Assembly: GCA_016718385.1 (NCBI GenBank)
Contig: JADKDK010000001.1
Location: 186,001 to 250,000 of the forward strand
DNA from: Gammaproteobacteria bacterium
GTDB taxonomy: Bacteria; Pseudomonadota; Gammaproteobacteria; Pseudomonadales; UBA5518
Direction of reading: 5' to 3'
Length of the DNA stretch: 64,000 bases
The position numbers were made by a program, and so were the translations under genes. The notes under the pieces were generated by a model that searched no databases, was not told the DNA's origin, and worked only from the letters and a program-made list of their open reading frames with translations. Shown here one piece after another: positions 17,201-23,810 of this stretch. Position 1 is the stretch's first letter; each line of letters starts with the position of its first letter.

Positions 17201-18866
17201 CGCGCGTGAGCGGCAACAGCGCGCGCGCCTGTGAGCTGCCCTGGCGTGAACGGATGAAGGGCAGATCGAAATGGAAGCGGCTGCCCTTGCCGGGCATGCT
17301 GTCGACGGAGATCTCGCCACCCATCAGGTGCACCAGTTCGCGGCAGATCGCCAGCCCCAGGCCGGTGCCGCCGTAGCGGCGCGTGGTGGAGCTGTCGGCC
17401 TGCGAGAAGGCCTCGAAGATCTGCTTCTGCACCGCGGGGTCTATGCCCACGCCGGTGTCGCTGACCTCGAAGCGCAACCTCAGGTGCACGCCGTCTTCCT
17501 CGACCAGCGTCACCACGGCGCCGATCGATCCGGTCTCGGTGAACTTGATCGCGTTGCCGAGCAGGTTCAGCAGCACCTGCCCGAGGTGGTGCACGTCGCC
17601 CAGCACGCTCGGCGGAATGTTGCCGTCGATGACATAGGCGAGCTCGAGGTCCTTGTTCTGCGCCTGCGGGGTGACCAGCGCGAGGACTTCCTCGAGCTTG
17701 TCGCGCAGATCGAACTCGACGACTTCCAGCGTGGTCTTGCCGGCGTCGATCTTGGAGAAGGCGAGGATGTCGTTGATCAGGTTCAGCAGCATGTCGGCCG
17801 AGCTGCGCGCGGTCTGCACGTAGTCGAGCTGCTTGTTGCTGAGGTCCATGTCGGCGATCAGGTCGAGCATGCCGAGCAGGCCGTTCAGCGGCGTGCGCAG
17901 CTCGTGGCTCACGGTGGCGGCGAACTCGCCCTTGGCGCGCGCCGATTCCAGCGCCTGGTCGCGCGCGATCTTCAGCGCCTTGCCCTGCTCCAGCGCCTGG
18001 TCGCGCGCCTCCTGCGCGAGGCTCTTCTGCTCGAGGGCCTCGTCGCGCGCTTCCTGCGCCACGCGTTCCTGCGCCAGCGCCTGGTCGCGCGCGTCGGCGA
18101 TCGCCTCCTCGCGGCTGCGCAGCACTTCCATCATCGTGTTGAATGCCTGCTGCATGTGCACGATCTCGCGCGTGCCCTCCAGCGCGGCGCGTGCGTCCGT
18201 CTCGCCGTCCTGCGCGCGGCGCATCGTCGCGGAGAGGGTACGCATCGGCACGGTGAGGCGCGAGGTGATGCCGAGCAATACCATCAGGAGCAGTGCCGAG
18301 AGCACCACCGCGACCAGCAGGCTCGCGCGGACGATCTCGGCCTGCATGCTCGAGAGCGTCTGGCGCGACATCACCAGGCGCACGCTGCCGATCATCTCCG
18401 GCGTATCGCTGGCGCTGGCCGCGAACGGCGATTCGCTGTCGGCCTTTCCCGAGAACACCGGCGCGGCGAAAGTCCAGTCGCTGCTGTCCTGTGCGATCAG
18501 CGCGGGATGCGTCGGGGCGGCGAATGCCCGCGCGCGTGCCTCGCGCAGCGACTCGCTGGCGTAGAGCCGCTTGCCGTCGGCGTATACCAGCTCGATGCCG
18601 TAGACGTCAGGGAAGTTCAGGAAGCTCTTGACCACTTCCGCCGCCGAGCCCGCGTCCTCGTACAGCAGGGCGAGCGTGCTCTGTTGCGCCAGCGATTCCA
18701 CCAGGCGCATGCCCTCGTCCTGCAGGCGGCGCTGCACCGTGTCGCCCGACTGCTTGGATATCACGAGGCTCGAGGCGACCGCGAGCAGCAGCACGCAGGC
18801 GGTGAAGCTGATGCCGATGAGCTGCTGCAGGCTCATCGAGCGGATCAGTTTTGCTGTTCTTGGCAT
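14268..18866 (-). CDS. giant hybrid sensor kinase with HPt, three receivers, GGDEF and EAL
   Basis: 1532 residues. Order: TM (~15-37), periplasmic sensor domain (~38-178), TM (~180-200), HAMP (~200-255), a coiled coil of repeated ARDQALEQ-type units (~258-310), HisKA with H321 (SHELRTPLNG), HATPase (~420-540; GTGLGL at 500-505), receiver 1 (~557-670, D609), receiver 2 (~696-812, D746), HPt with H889, receiver 3 (~966-1080, D1015), GGDEF (1174-1178; I-site R1165-D1168), and EAL (E1301-L1303; DDFGTGYSSL at 1422-1431). Both c-di-GMP signatures look intact, so synthesis and hydrolysis may be switched by phosphorelay. It is the last gene of the operon beginning with the TonB receptor, 23 bp after the binding-protein gene, whose product may present ligand to the sensor domain. 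Confidence 0.94.
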   Translation of the reverse strand: MPRTAKLIRSMSLQQLIGISFTACVLLLAVASSLVISKQSGDTVQRRLQDEGMRLVESLAQQSTLALLYEDAGSAAEVVKSFLNFPDVYGIELVYADGKRLYASESLREARARAFAAPTHPALIAQDSSDWTFAAPVFSGKADSESPFAASASDTPEMIGSVRLVMSRQTLSSMQAEIVRASLLVAVVLSALLLMVLLGITSRLTVPMRTLSATMRRAQDGETDARAALEGTREIVHMQQAFNTMMEVLRSREEAIADARDQALAQERVAQEARDEALEQKSLAQEARDQALEQGKALKIARDQALESARAKGEFAATVSHELRTPLNGLLGMLDLIADMDLSNKQLDYVQTARSSADMLLNLINDILAFSKIDAGKTTLEVVEFDLRDKLEEVLALVTPQAQNKDLELAYVIDGNIPPSVLGDVHHLGQVLLNLLGNAIKFTETGSIGAVVTLVEEDGVHLRLRFEVSDTGVGIDPAVQKQIFEAFSQADSSTTRRYGGTGLGLAICRELVHLMGGEISVDSMPGKGSRFHFDLPFIRSRQGSSQARALLPLTREASVLLCDDNPLVQRSMASMLAGERVQLTTVDSIAGATAALAGASARFDVAIIDERMVDPAAQPFIDALGRGAQNVVRLGVRPRADGYWLPRLPIAQALGKPLRRSTVLDCLRALLANQAPAPRTVPRAEGARTRDTFRNSRVLVVEDNRANQEVAIGMLQRLGCEIAIANDGIEALERLEQQEYELVLMDCHMPRMDGFEATRRIREMNAPFSNVTIVAMTANVQKSAMDHCHAVGMNDYLSKPIKLGVLRDMLNRWLAADEESPLADDGAAARAGAANVVIDKAYLAELREQIGPAVDRVTTAFLEDLPGYIAQLREASAAQDMPEIVRLAHTLKGAATNTGANRLAHKAQQLEQEARSGTRSACENLVSALVYESNLVRHVLEGGTARGDDSAPVPLERRRQQERLFRILVVDDDRGARFALRETLLGEGYEVVDAGNGQQAVQICRQQAPDLVILDGVMPVMDGFQSCEVIRSLPECASIPILIVTGLNDDASVDKAFSVGATDYISKPINYAVLRRRIDHMLQVHSAEKRVHQLAYIDSLTGRPNRTKLNEHMDALFSDTSRKDKQFALLFLDLDNFKLVNDTLGHEAGDLLLKYVSERLTGCVRKGDLVARFGGDEFCIVLDGVRSYEMVRNIAEKIHDHLKRPFVFLGREMLLSMSIGIAVYPEHGQDAVSLLKAADMAMYDAKKSQKGFGFYESHLESDNLERLELENDLRNAIARDELLLYYQPQEDLSTGQIFGLEALIRWQHPRRGLVSPAEFIHLAEETGLINDIGLWVLCTICEQINAWIDRGFAAPRVAINLSARQLANPNLATTFREVISDSRLPADLIEFEITESTIMERPDEMIDMLKELKAMGTRLAVDDFGTGYSSLSYLKRFPLDYIKIDRAFISDVMSNRIDADIVRTIIALAQALEVKVIAEGVETAQQRQFLKEHHCHYAQGYLLSKPVPAAEIERRFLKRADASNLVPFPKSS

Positions 18867-18889
18867 GGGCGCGTGCTCTGGTCCGGAAC

Positions 18890-19846
18890 CTAGCGGTTCG
18901 GGAATACCATGTCGAAACGGGCGTCGCCCGCGCTCAACCCGAGGCCGAGGTGGTCGGCCGTGCGGATGTTTATCGCGGTGTCCAGCTGCTCGAGCGGCAG
19001 CAGCCTTGCCGAGGGCGACGCGGGCCCGAGCAGCTGTTGCGCGAGGTGCCGGCCCATGGCGTTGTTGTCGGGAAACAGCGCGAACAGCGCGCCCTTGGGC
19101 ACGTGCGACGGGTTGCTGGAGAACACCACCAGGTTGCGGTCCCAGGCCGCGCGCAGCACCATTTGCAGCACCGAGTTCTCGTCGAGGAAGGGCGAGGCCT
19201 GCAACAGCCAGATCGCGTCCTGCGGCGACTCGACCTGCTTCAGCAGCTCGCGGTAGGCGCTCGCGCCCTCGCGGATGCTCTCCTTGCGCAGCGGCACCAG
19301 CTCATAACCGAGCTTCGCCGCGTCGCCGCGCGCCAGCTCGATCAGCCAGTCGTTTTCGTCGGCACCGTAGATCACGTGGATGCGCTTCACGGCCGGTGCG
19401 AGCTCGCGCAGCTTCGTGAACAGCATCCGTGGTGCGGGCGCGAGCGAGGTCGCGCTCACGCCCGCGGCGATGTCGCCGGGCTTGGCGAATACCGCGCCCA
19501 CGACCCGCCGCTCGGGACTTTCGATGTGGTTGCTGAGGTCGAGGCCGCGCTTGCCGAGCAGCACCACGGCGTCGAGCTGCCGCTCGGCGAGGCGCGCGGT
19601 GACCGCTTCGATGGTCTCCTCGGGCGCGATCTCGAACACCTCGGCGCCCTGCGTCGTCTCGGCGTTGATGCCGTCGACGATGGCGCGGAAAACCGCGCGG
19701 TAGGGGTCGCGGACCTGCGGATAAACCACGGCGACACGGGCCGCGGTGCTGCCGGCGCCGAGCGCCGGCACGGTGGGCAGGGCCGAGGCCAGCGCCGCCG
19801 CGCAGAGCACGCCGAGCGAACGGCGGACAAACGCGCGGCGCCTCAT
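18890..19846 (-). CDS. periplasmic substrate-binding protein, ABC_sub_bind (TrpX/YtsR-like) family
   Basis: A 318-residue exported protein. The N-terminus has arginine pairs followed by a hydrophobic stretch (VRRSLGVLCAAALASA), compatible with Sec or Tat export. The mature part follows the two-lobe pattern of the ABC_sub_bind family (VAVVYPQVRDPYRAVFRAIVDG, VVLLGKRGLDLS, FSSNPSHVPKGALFALFPDN, GLGLSAGDARFDMVFP near the end). No permease or ATPase gene is nearby; instead the next gene is a transmembrane hybrid kinase, so a sensing role is more likely than transport. The ATG (19844-19846) overlaps the upstream gene's TGA, giving translational coupling. Confidence 0.86.
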   Translation of the reverse strand: MRRRAFVRRSLGVLCAAALASALPTVPALGAGSTAARVAVVYPQVRDPYRAVFRAIVDGINAETTQGAEVFEIAPEETIEAVTARLAERQLDAVVLLGKRGLDLSNHIESPERRVVGAVFAKPGDIAAGVSATSLAPAPRMLFTKLRELAPAVKRIHVIYGADENDWLIELARGDAAKLGYELVPLRKESIREGASAYRELLKQVESPQDAIWLLQASPFLDENSVLQMVLRAAWDRNLVVFSSNPSHVPKGALFALFPDNNAMGRHLAQQLLGPASPSARLLPLEQLDTAINIRTADHLGLGLSAGDARFDMVFPNR

Positions 19847-20664
19847 GTGTTGTCGCCCCGCGCCAGTGCACGGGGCGGCTCGCCGGTATATTCGACGTCG
19901 TCGACTCGCAGCGGCAGGAATGTGCCGGCCGGCTCGTCGACCGCCTCGCTGTAGCAGGCGTGGATGCCGGCGTTCACGATGAGCGTGAACAACCGGTAGC
20001 TCTCCTCTGTGCTGATACCGTTGTCGAGCACGAACGCTGCAACGTAGCCCAGCATGTTCAGCGAATCGGTGCCGTGCGTGCGCAGGTGGGCGTCCAGACG
20101 CCACGCCACGCCGAGGTGCTCGCCGTCGGGGATTCCGAGCTCCGTCGCGAAGCGGCACAGCGCGCCGACGCGGTCGTCGCCGCTCGCGACGGGGCGCGAA
20201 TAGCCCGGCGCCCGCAGGCGACCGCTGCGCGTGGTGCGCCGTGCGACGATCGACTCGATGCTCTCGCCGGTGCGGACCTCCCGGGTCACCTCGTCGATGA
20301 ACTCGCAGGCGCTGCGTGCGGCGCCCGGGCCATACATCCCCGAGTCGCTGGCGAGCGTGCCCGCGCTCACCGCCGCGCCCGGCGCGCAGCGCATCGTGCC
20401 CGCGAGGGCGCCGATCTGGTTGCACCAGATGCGCGGGTCGGGGAAGGACAGGCACAGGAAGCAGGCCTCGATCCACCGCGCCAGCTCTGGCGAGGGCATG
20501 CGGTCGGTCACCTCCAGAAACAGCAGCTCGAAAAAGGTGTGCCTGCCGACCATGTCGTCGAGCAGCGAATAGGCGCCGACGCGCACACCCTCGCCGATCC
20601 GCCAGCCGCCCTTGCGCGTCACGACGCGATGGCGTCGCGTCTCCCAGATCGTCGGCGCATTCAT
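19843..20664 (-). CDS. citrate-synthase-like protein B, catalytic residues replaced
   Basis: A 273-residue protein resembling the core of citrate synthase / citryl-CoA lyase, but much shorter than the usual ~370-430 residues. Aligned by eye, SGMYGPGAARSACEFIDE (108-125) corresponds to the GPLHGGANEA helix with Y111 in place of the catalytic histidine. APGYSRPVASGDDRV (152-166) corresponds to GFGHRVYKxxDPR with S156 in place of the second histidine. The NVDFYSG aspartate is also absent (SLNMLGYV, 201-208). The C-terminus VEYTGEPPR resembles the family's YxGP end. It is probably not a classical synthase; it may pair with the neighbouring homologue or bind a ligand. Start and stop overlap both neighbours by ATGA. 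Confidence 0.68.
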   Translation of the reverse strand: MNAPTIWETRRHRVVTRKGGWRIGEGVRVGAYSLLDDMVGRHTFFELLFLEVTDRMPSPELARWIEACFLCLSFPDPRIWCNQIGALAGTMRCAPGAAVSAGTLASDSGMYGPGAARSACEFIDEVTREVRTGESIESIVARRTTRSGRLRAPGYSRPVASGDDRVGALCRFATELGIPDGEHLGVAWRLDAHLRTHGTDSLNMLGYVAAFVLDNGISTEESYRLFTLIVNAGIHACYSEAVDEPAGTFLPLRVDDVEYTGEPPRALARGDNT

Positions 20665-21497
20665 TGGGCGGGGCCTCGCGCCGTCACGCCGTCGCGCGGG
20701 TCCAGGAACTCGTAATTCTGGTCCGGAACGAATGGCATGGCCTGCAGGCCCTGTCGGCCCATTTCCAGTCCGTGCGCCAGCAGACCGGGGAGAGCGGCGA
20801 TCTGGTACAGCGCGCCTGCGGCGCGTGGCGCGAAACCGAGATCGATGCACGCGGCCGCGGCCACGCCGGGCGCGAGCCAGCCGCAACCGGCCTCGTGCAC
20901 ACACGCCGCGAAGCGCTCGCCCCAGGCCAGCACCGGCCACGAGCCGGGAGCCGCACCGAGCAGCGCCGCGAGCGAGCCGGCCTGCGGGTCGATGCCGCCG
21001 AACAGGGTGCCGAAACCGGGCGCGATCCGGCGATCCGCCGCGTGTGGCGCCTCGGCTTCGGCGGCAATCAGCGTTGCGGCCAGCGCAGCGGGATCCGCTT
21101 CGCGGTGGCGCGAGAGGAACGCCGCGGCGCGTTCGACCTCGGTGCTGCCGAGGTGCTCGCCGCCGAGCAACGCGAGGCCGATCGCGCCGAGATGCTGGGT
21201 GCGCGTTCCCGAGGCGGCGGCGTTCATCGCGGCGCGCGTCGCGCCATGGCGCGGCCCCGGATTGCAGAAGGCCACCAGGAAGCGGCAGAGCAGTTCGCGC
21301 TGCTGCGCGTCGGGCAGTTCGCCGCGCAGCAGCAGGAACAGCGTCTGTGCGTAGTCGAGCCGCCCGACCATCTCCGAATGTGCATAGCCGTGGCAGCGAG
21401 CATCGGTGGCGAGCCAGGGGTTGCGCGCGTCCGGCAATTCCTCCCAGATGCGGGTGCGGATGCGCTGCGCGAACTGCGTGTTGCGACTTTCTTCCAT
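20661..21497 (-). CDS. citrate-synthase / citryl-CoA-lyase-like protein A, partly degenerate
   Basis: A 278-residue homologue of the citrate synthase superfamily. Recognisable blocks are LDYAQTLFLLLRGELP (48-62), NPGPRHGATRAAMNA (79-93), LLGGEHLGSTEVE (110-121), PGFGTLFGGIDPQA (160-173) and PGLLAHGLEM (237-246). H115 matches the first catalytic histidine, but the GFGH histidine is T164 and the catalytic aspartate position is occupied by W207 (GCGWLAPG). The C-terminus AMPFVPDQNYEF resembles the lyase group more than true synthases. The TGA overlaps the start of protein B; the TonB receptor ends 20 bp before... upstream in transcription order the receptor's stop is at 21517, so the genes form one transcript. 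Confidence 0.7.
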   Translation of the reverse strand: MEESRNTQFAQRIRTRIWEELPDARNPWLATDARCHGYAHSEMVGRLDYAQTLFLLLRGELPDAQQRELLCRFLVAFCNPGPRHGATRAAMNAAASGTRTQHLGAIGLALLGGEHLGSTEVERAAAFLSRHREADPAALAATLIAAEAEAPHAADRRIAPGFGTLFGGIDPQAGSLAALLGAAPGSWPVLAWGERFAACVHEAGCGWLAPGVAAAACIDLGFAPRAAGALYQIAALPGLLAHGLEMGRQGLQAMPFVPDQNYEFLDPRDGVTARGPAQ

Positions 21498-21516
21498 GAA
21501 TTACCGCCCTGCCGGC

Positions 21517-23691
21517 TCAGAACCGTAAGCGTGCGGTCAGGTGCAGGCTGCGTTCCTCGAGCGGGAAATCGTCCGGCATCAGGGAGCCCGCGGGCACCGC
21601 CTCGTAGGGCGAAGGTTCGCTGGCATTCTCGTCGAAGAGGTTGCGCACGCGCAGGCCGACGTCGAGGTGTTCGAACAGGTTCTGCTTCTCGAGGTTCAGG
21701 TTCGCGATCGTGTAGTCGTCGATGGCGTCGCGCGGGTCGAAGGGCTCGCGGTTGCGGTCGGCAATCCACTTGAATTCGCCGGTCACCGACCAGTTGTGCG
21801 CCAGCGTCCAGTGCGCTCGCAGGTAGGCCTGCTGCTCGGGGGCGCGCGCCGCGTCCTCGTCGAGCTCCTTGTCCTCGGCGTTCTGCCAGGCGTAGTTGGC
21901 GACGACGCGCAGGCTGTCGAGGGGCTTCCACTCGGTCTCGAACTCGAAACCATGACCCTGCTGCTGCCCCACGTTGCGCGCAACCTGGGCGCCCCCTGCG
22001 GTGCTGGCGAAGCTGATCAGGTCCTCGACGTCGTAGTAGAAGACGTTGAAGCCGAAACGCAGGTCGAAGCTCGCACGGTAGTCCAGGGCGAGCTCGTAGG
22101 TGTTCGCGGTTTCGGGGTCGAGGCCGGGGTTGCCGAGCGCCACCGGGTTGTTGATCGCGAACAGTTCGGCGAAGGAAGGCGCCCGGAAGCTGCGCCCATA
22201 GAGCAGCTTGGTGGTCAGGTCGGTGCTGGCATCCCAGACCAGCGCGACGCGCGGGTTCACGGTCGTGCCGAAGTCCGAGTAGTCGTCGTAGCGCACGCCG
22301 GCCGTGAGGTTCCAGTCGTTGGCGATCTGCCACTGGTCCTGCAGCGATGCGTACCACACGTCGCGGTCCTGGTCTTCGATGAATACATAGGGTGTATTGC
22401 TCACGTCGGTGAGCGTGCCGTCCACGAAGCAGAGGAATGCGTGGCAGGAGCGGCTTTCCAGGTCCAGCACGCTGGGGCCGTAGTTCTTGCGCTCCTCGGC
22501 CGATTCCTCCTGCGTCGTGTATCCGGCCGCCACGCGCAGGCTGTGCCCGGCGAAGCCGTTGTAGGTGACGATGCCCTCGAAGCGGGCATGCTGCTCGTAG
22601 AACTCCGGGTTGCCGCGGTAGCCGTCCGTGAACTGCATCAGCGCGAACTGCGACAGGTTGATGTTGCCGTCCGGCCCGATCGGCAAGACGGTGCCGGCGG
22701 GGAACAGCCGCTGCTTGGTCTGCACGTCCACGTCCATGTACGAGGCGTGCAGCTCGACGACGCTGTCCGGCAGCAGGTCGGCGTCGTTGTAGCCGAGGTC
22801 GAACAGGTAATTGTCGTAGCTGGCGCCGCCGCTGGGGTCGAGCGCGAGCGCGATCCCGGGCCCCACCCCGACCTCGTCGGCGCGAGCGTTCCACGCCCGG
22901 AACTGGAGCTTCTCGTATTGCAGGTCGATGCGGGTGTCCACCGCCTCCTTGCTGCGGGTCTCCAGCGCTCCGGGGGCCAGGGAGGTCGCGGGGAAGAAGG
23001 GCGCCACCGCCTGGTCGAAGACCGTCTGCGCGTCGGCTCCGACGCGCCGCGAATCGTCGCCGTCGGTATCCAGCGCCTGCACCGAGAACGCGACCTTCAA
23101 TTCCCCCCACTGCGTGCCGTTGAGCAACCAGCCTTCCGTGGTGTCGAAGGAGGCTGCGCGCGCGCCGAGCTCGGTGCCGTCGATCTGTTCCGCCGTCTTG
23201 GTGATCACGTTGATCACGCCGGCCAGCGCATCTGCGCCGTAGACCGCCGAGCCGGGTCCGCGGATCACCTCGACGCGCGCGATGTCGCGCACCGGAAAGC
23301 TGCTGCGTCCGCCGCGATCCCCGAAGTGCAGCTGCGTGATCGGCACGCCGTTCACCAGCATCAGCACCTGGGGGTTCTTGTCGGTGTGGATGCCGCGCAC
23401 CGAGTAGATCGGGGAGAGGTACGTCGAGGACAGCGAGACGTGCACGCCCGGCACCGTCGCCAGCACTTCCTCCAGCGTGTTGGCGCCGAGCGCCCGGATG
23501 TCCTCGGCGGTGATTACCGAGGCCACGGCCGGGGCCTTGGCAATGAGCTGCTTCTGCCCGGTCGCGATGCTGAGGAACTCCTCCTCGCCGAAGGAGAGCA
23601 GCAGGTCCTCCTCGGCTTCCGCCGCGAGGACCGCGCTGGCCTGGCCGACCGCGAGGGCGAGCGCGACAACTAGCAGTGACTTCTTGTTCAT
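21517..23691 (-). CDS. TonB-dependent outer-membrane receptor
   Basis: A 724-residue receptor with a signal peptide ending near residue 25 (LAVGQASAVLAA). A plug domain follows (APAVASVITAEDIRALGANTLEEVLATVPGVHVS, VRGIHTDKNPQVLMLVNGVPI, VEVIRGPGSAVYGADALAGVINVITK) and a beta-barrel ending in the C-terminal LHLTARLRF with terminal Phe. Colicin I receptor / BtuB-like plug patterns suggest a ferric siderophore, vitamin or other large ligand; the ligand is not readable. The ATG at 23691 is chosen over the longer frame from 23775 because it begins MNKKSLLVVALALA. It leads an operon with two citrate-synthase-like proteins, a binding protein and a hybrid kinase, which points to sensing or uptake of a specific, perhaps citrate-related, compound. 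Confidence 0.95.
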   Translation of the reverse strand: MNKKSLLVVALALAVGQASAVLAAEAEEDLLLSFGEEEFLSIATGQKQLIAKAPAVASVITAEDIRALGANTLEEVLATVPGVHVSLSSTYLSPIYSVRGIHTDKNPQVLMLVNGVPITQLHFGDRGGRSSFPVRDIARVEVIRGPGSAVYGADALAGVINVITKTAEQIDGTELGARAASFDTTEGWLLNGTQWGELKVAFSVQALDTDGDDSRRVGADAQTVFDQAVAPFFPATSLAPGALETRSKEAVDTRIDLQYEKLQFRAWNARADEVGVGPGIALALDPSGGASYDNYLFDLGYNDADLLPDSVVELHASYMDVDVQTKQRLFPAGTVLPIGPDGNINLSQFALMQFTDGYRGNPEFYEQHARFEGIVTYNGFAGHSLRVAAGYTTQEESAEERKNYGPSVLDLESRSCHAFLCFVDGTLTDVSNTPYVFIEDQDRDVWYASLQDQWQIANDWNLTAGVRYDDYSDFGTTVNPRVALVWDASTDLTTKLLYGRSFRAPSFAELFAINNPVALGNPGLDPETANTYELALDYRASFDLRFGFNVFYYDVEDLISFASTAGGAQVARNVGQQQGHGFEFETEWKPLDSLRVVANYAWQNAEDKELDEDAARAPEQQAYLRAHWTLAHNWSVTGEFKWIADRNREPFDPRDAIDDYTIANLNLEKQNLFEHLDVGLRVRNLFDENASEPSPYEAVPAGSLMPDDFPLEERSLHLTARLRF

Positions 23692-23753
23692 GCGTTTGCT
23701 TCCGGCAGCAGTATGGCGAGGCGGCAGGGCCGCAAAAACTTCATCCCTTTCAT

Positions 23754-23810
23754 ATATAAGGATCGGCCAGCGCACCGCAGTGCGTCTCTCGTTAACGTGA
23801 TGCGCGTCAC
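23754..23810 (-). promoter_or_regulatory. candidate CRP/Vfr-type site and -10 box for the TonB-receptor operon
   Basis: GTGA-N6-TCAC (23797-23810; spacer TGCGCG) matches the half-sites of the CRP/Vfr/Clp consensus. Reading on the minus strand, a TATATA hexamer at 23754-23759 is a reasonable -10, putting the activator centre about 56 bp upstream of the likely start. No good -35 is seen, consistent with activator dependence. The site overlaps the last codons of the TPP-enzyme gene. Confidence 0.4.

Noticed and set aside
14379..17234. 951-codon plus-strand frame opposite the hybrid kinase
   Set aside because: The minus-strand kinase has every expected motif over the same stretch; the plus frame is H/R/V-rich shadow without a ribosome site.
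18010..18100. Repetitive DNA in the kinase gene as a satellite repeat
   Set aside because: The repetition follows codons of an ARDQALEQ-type coiled coil and is explained by protein structure.
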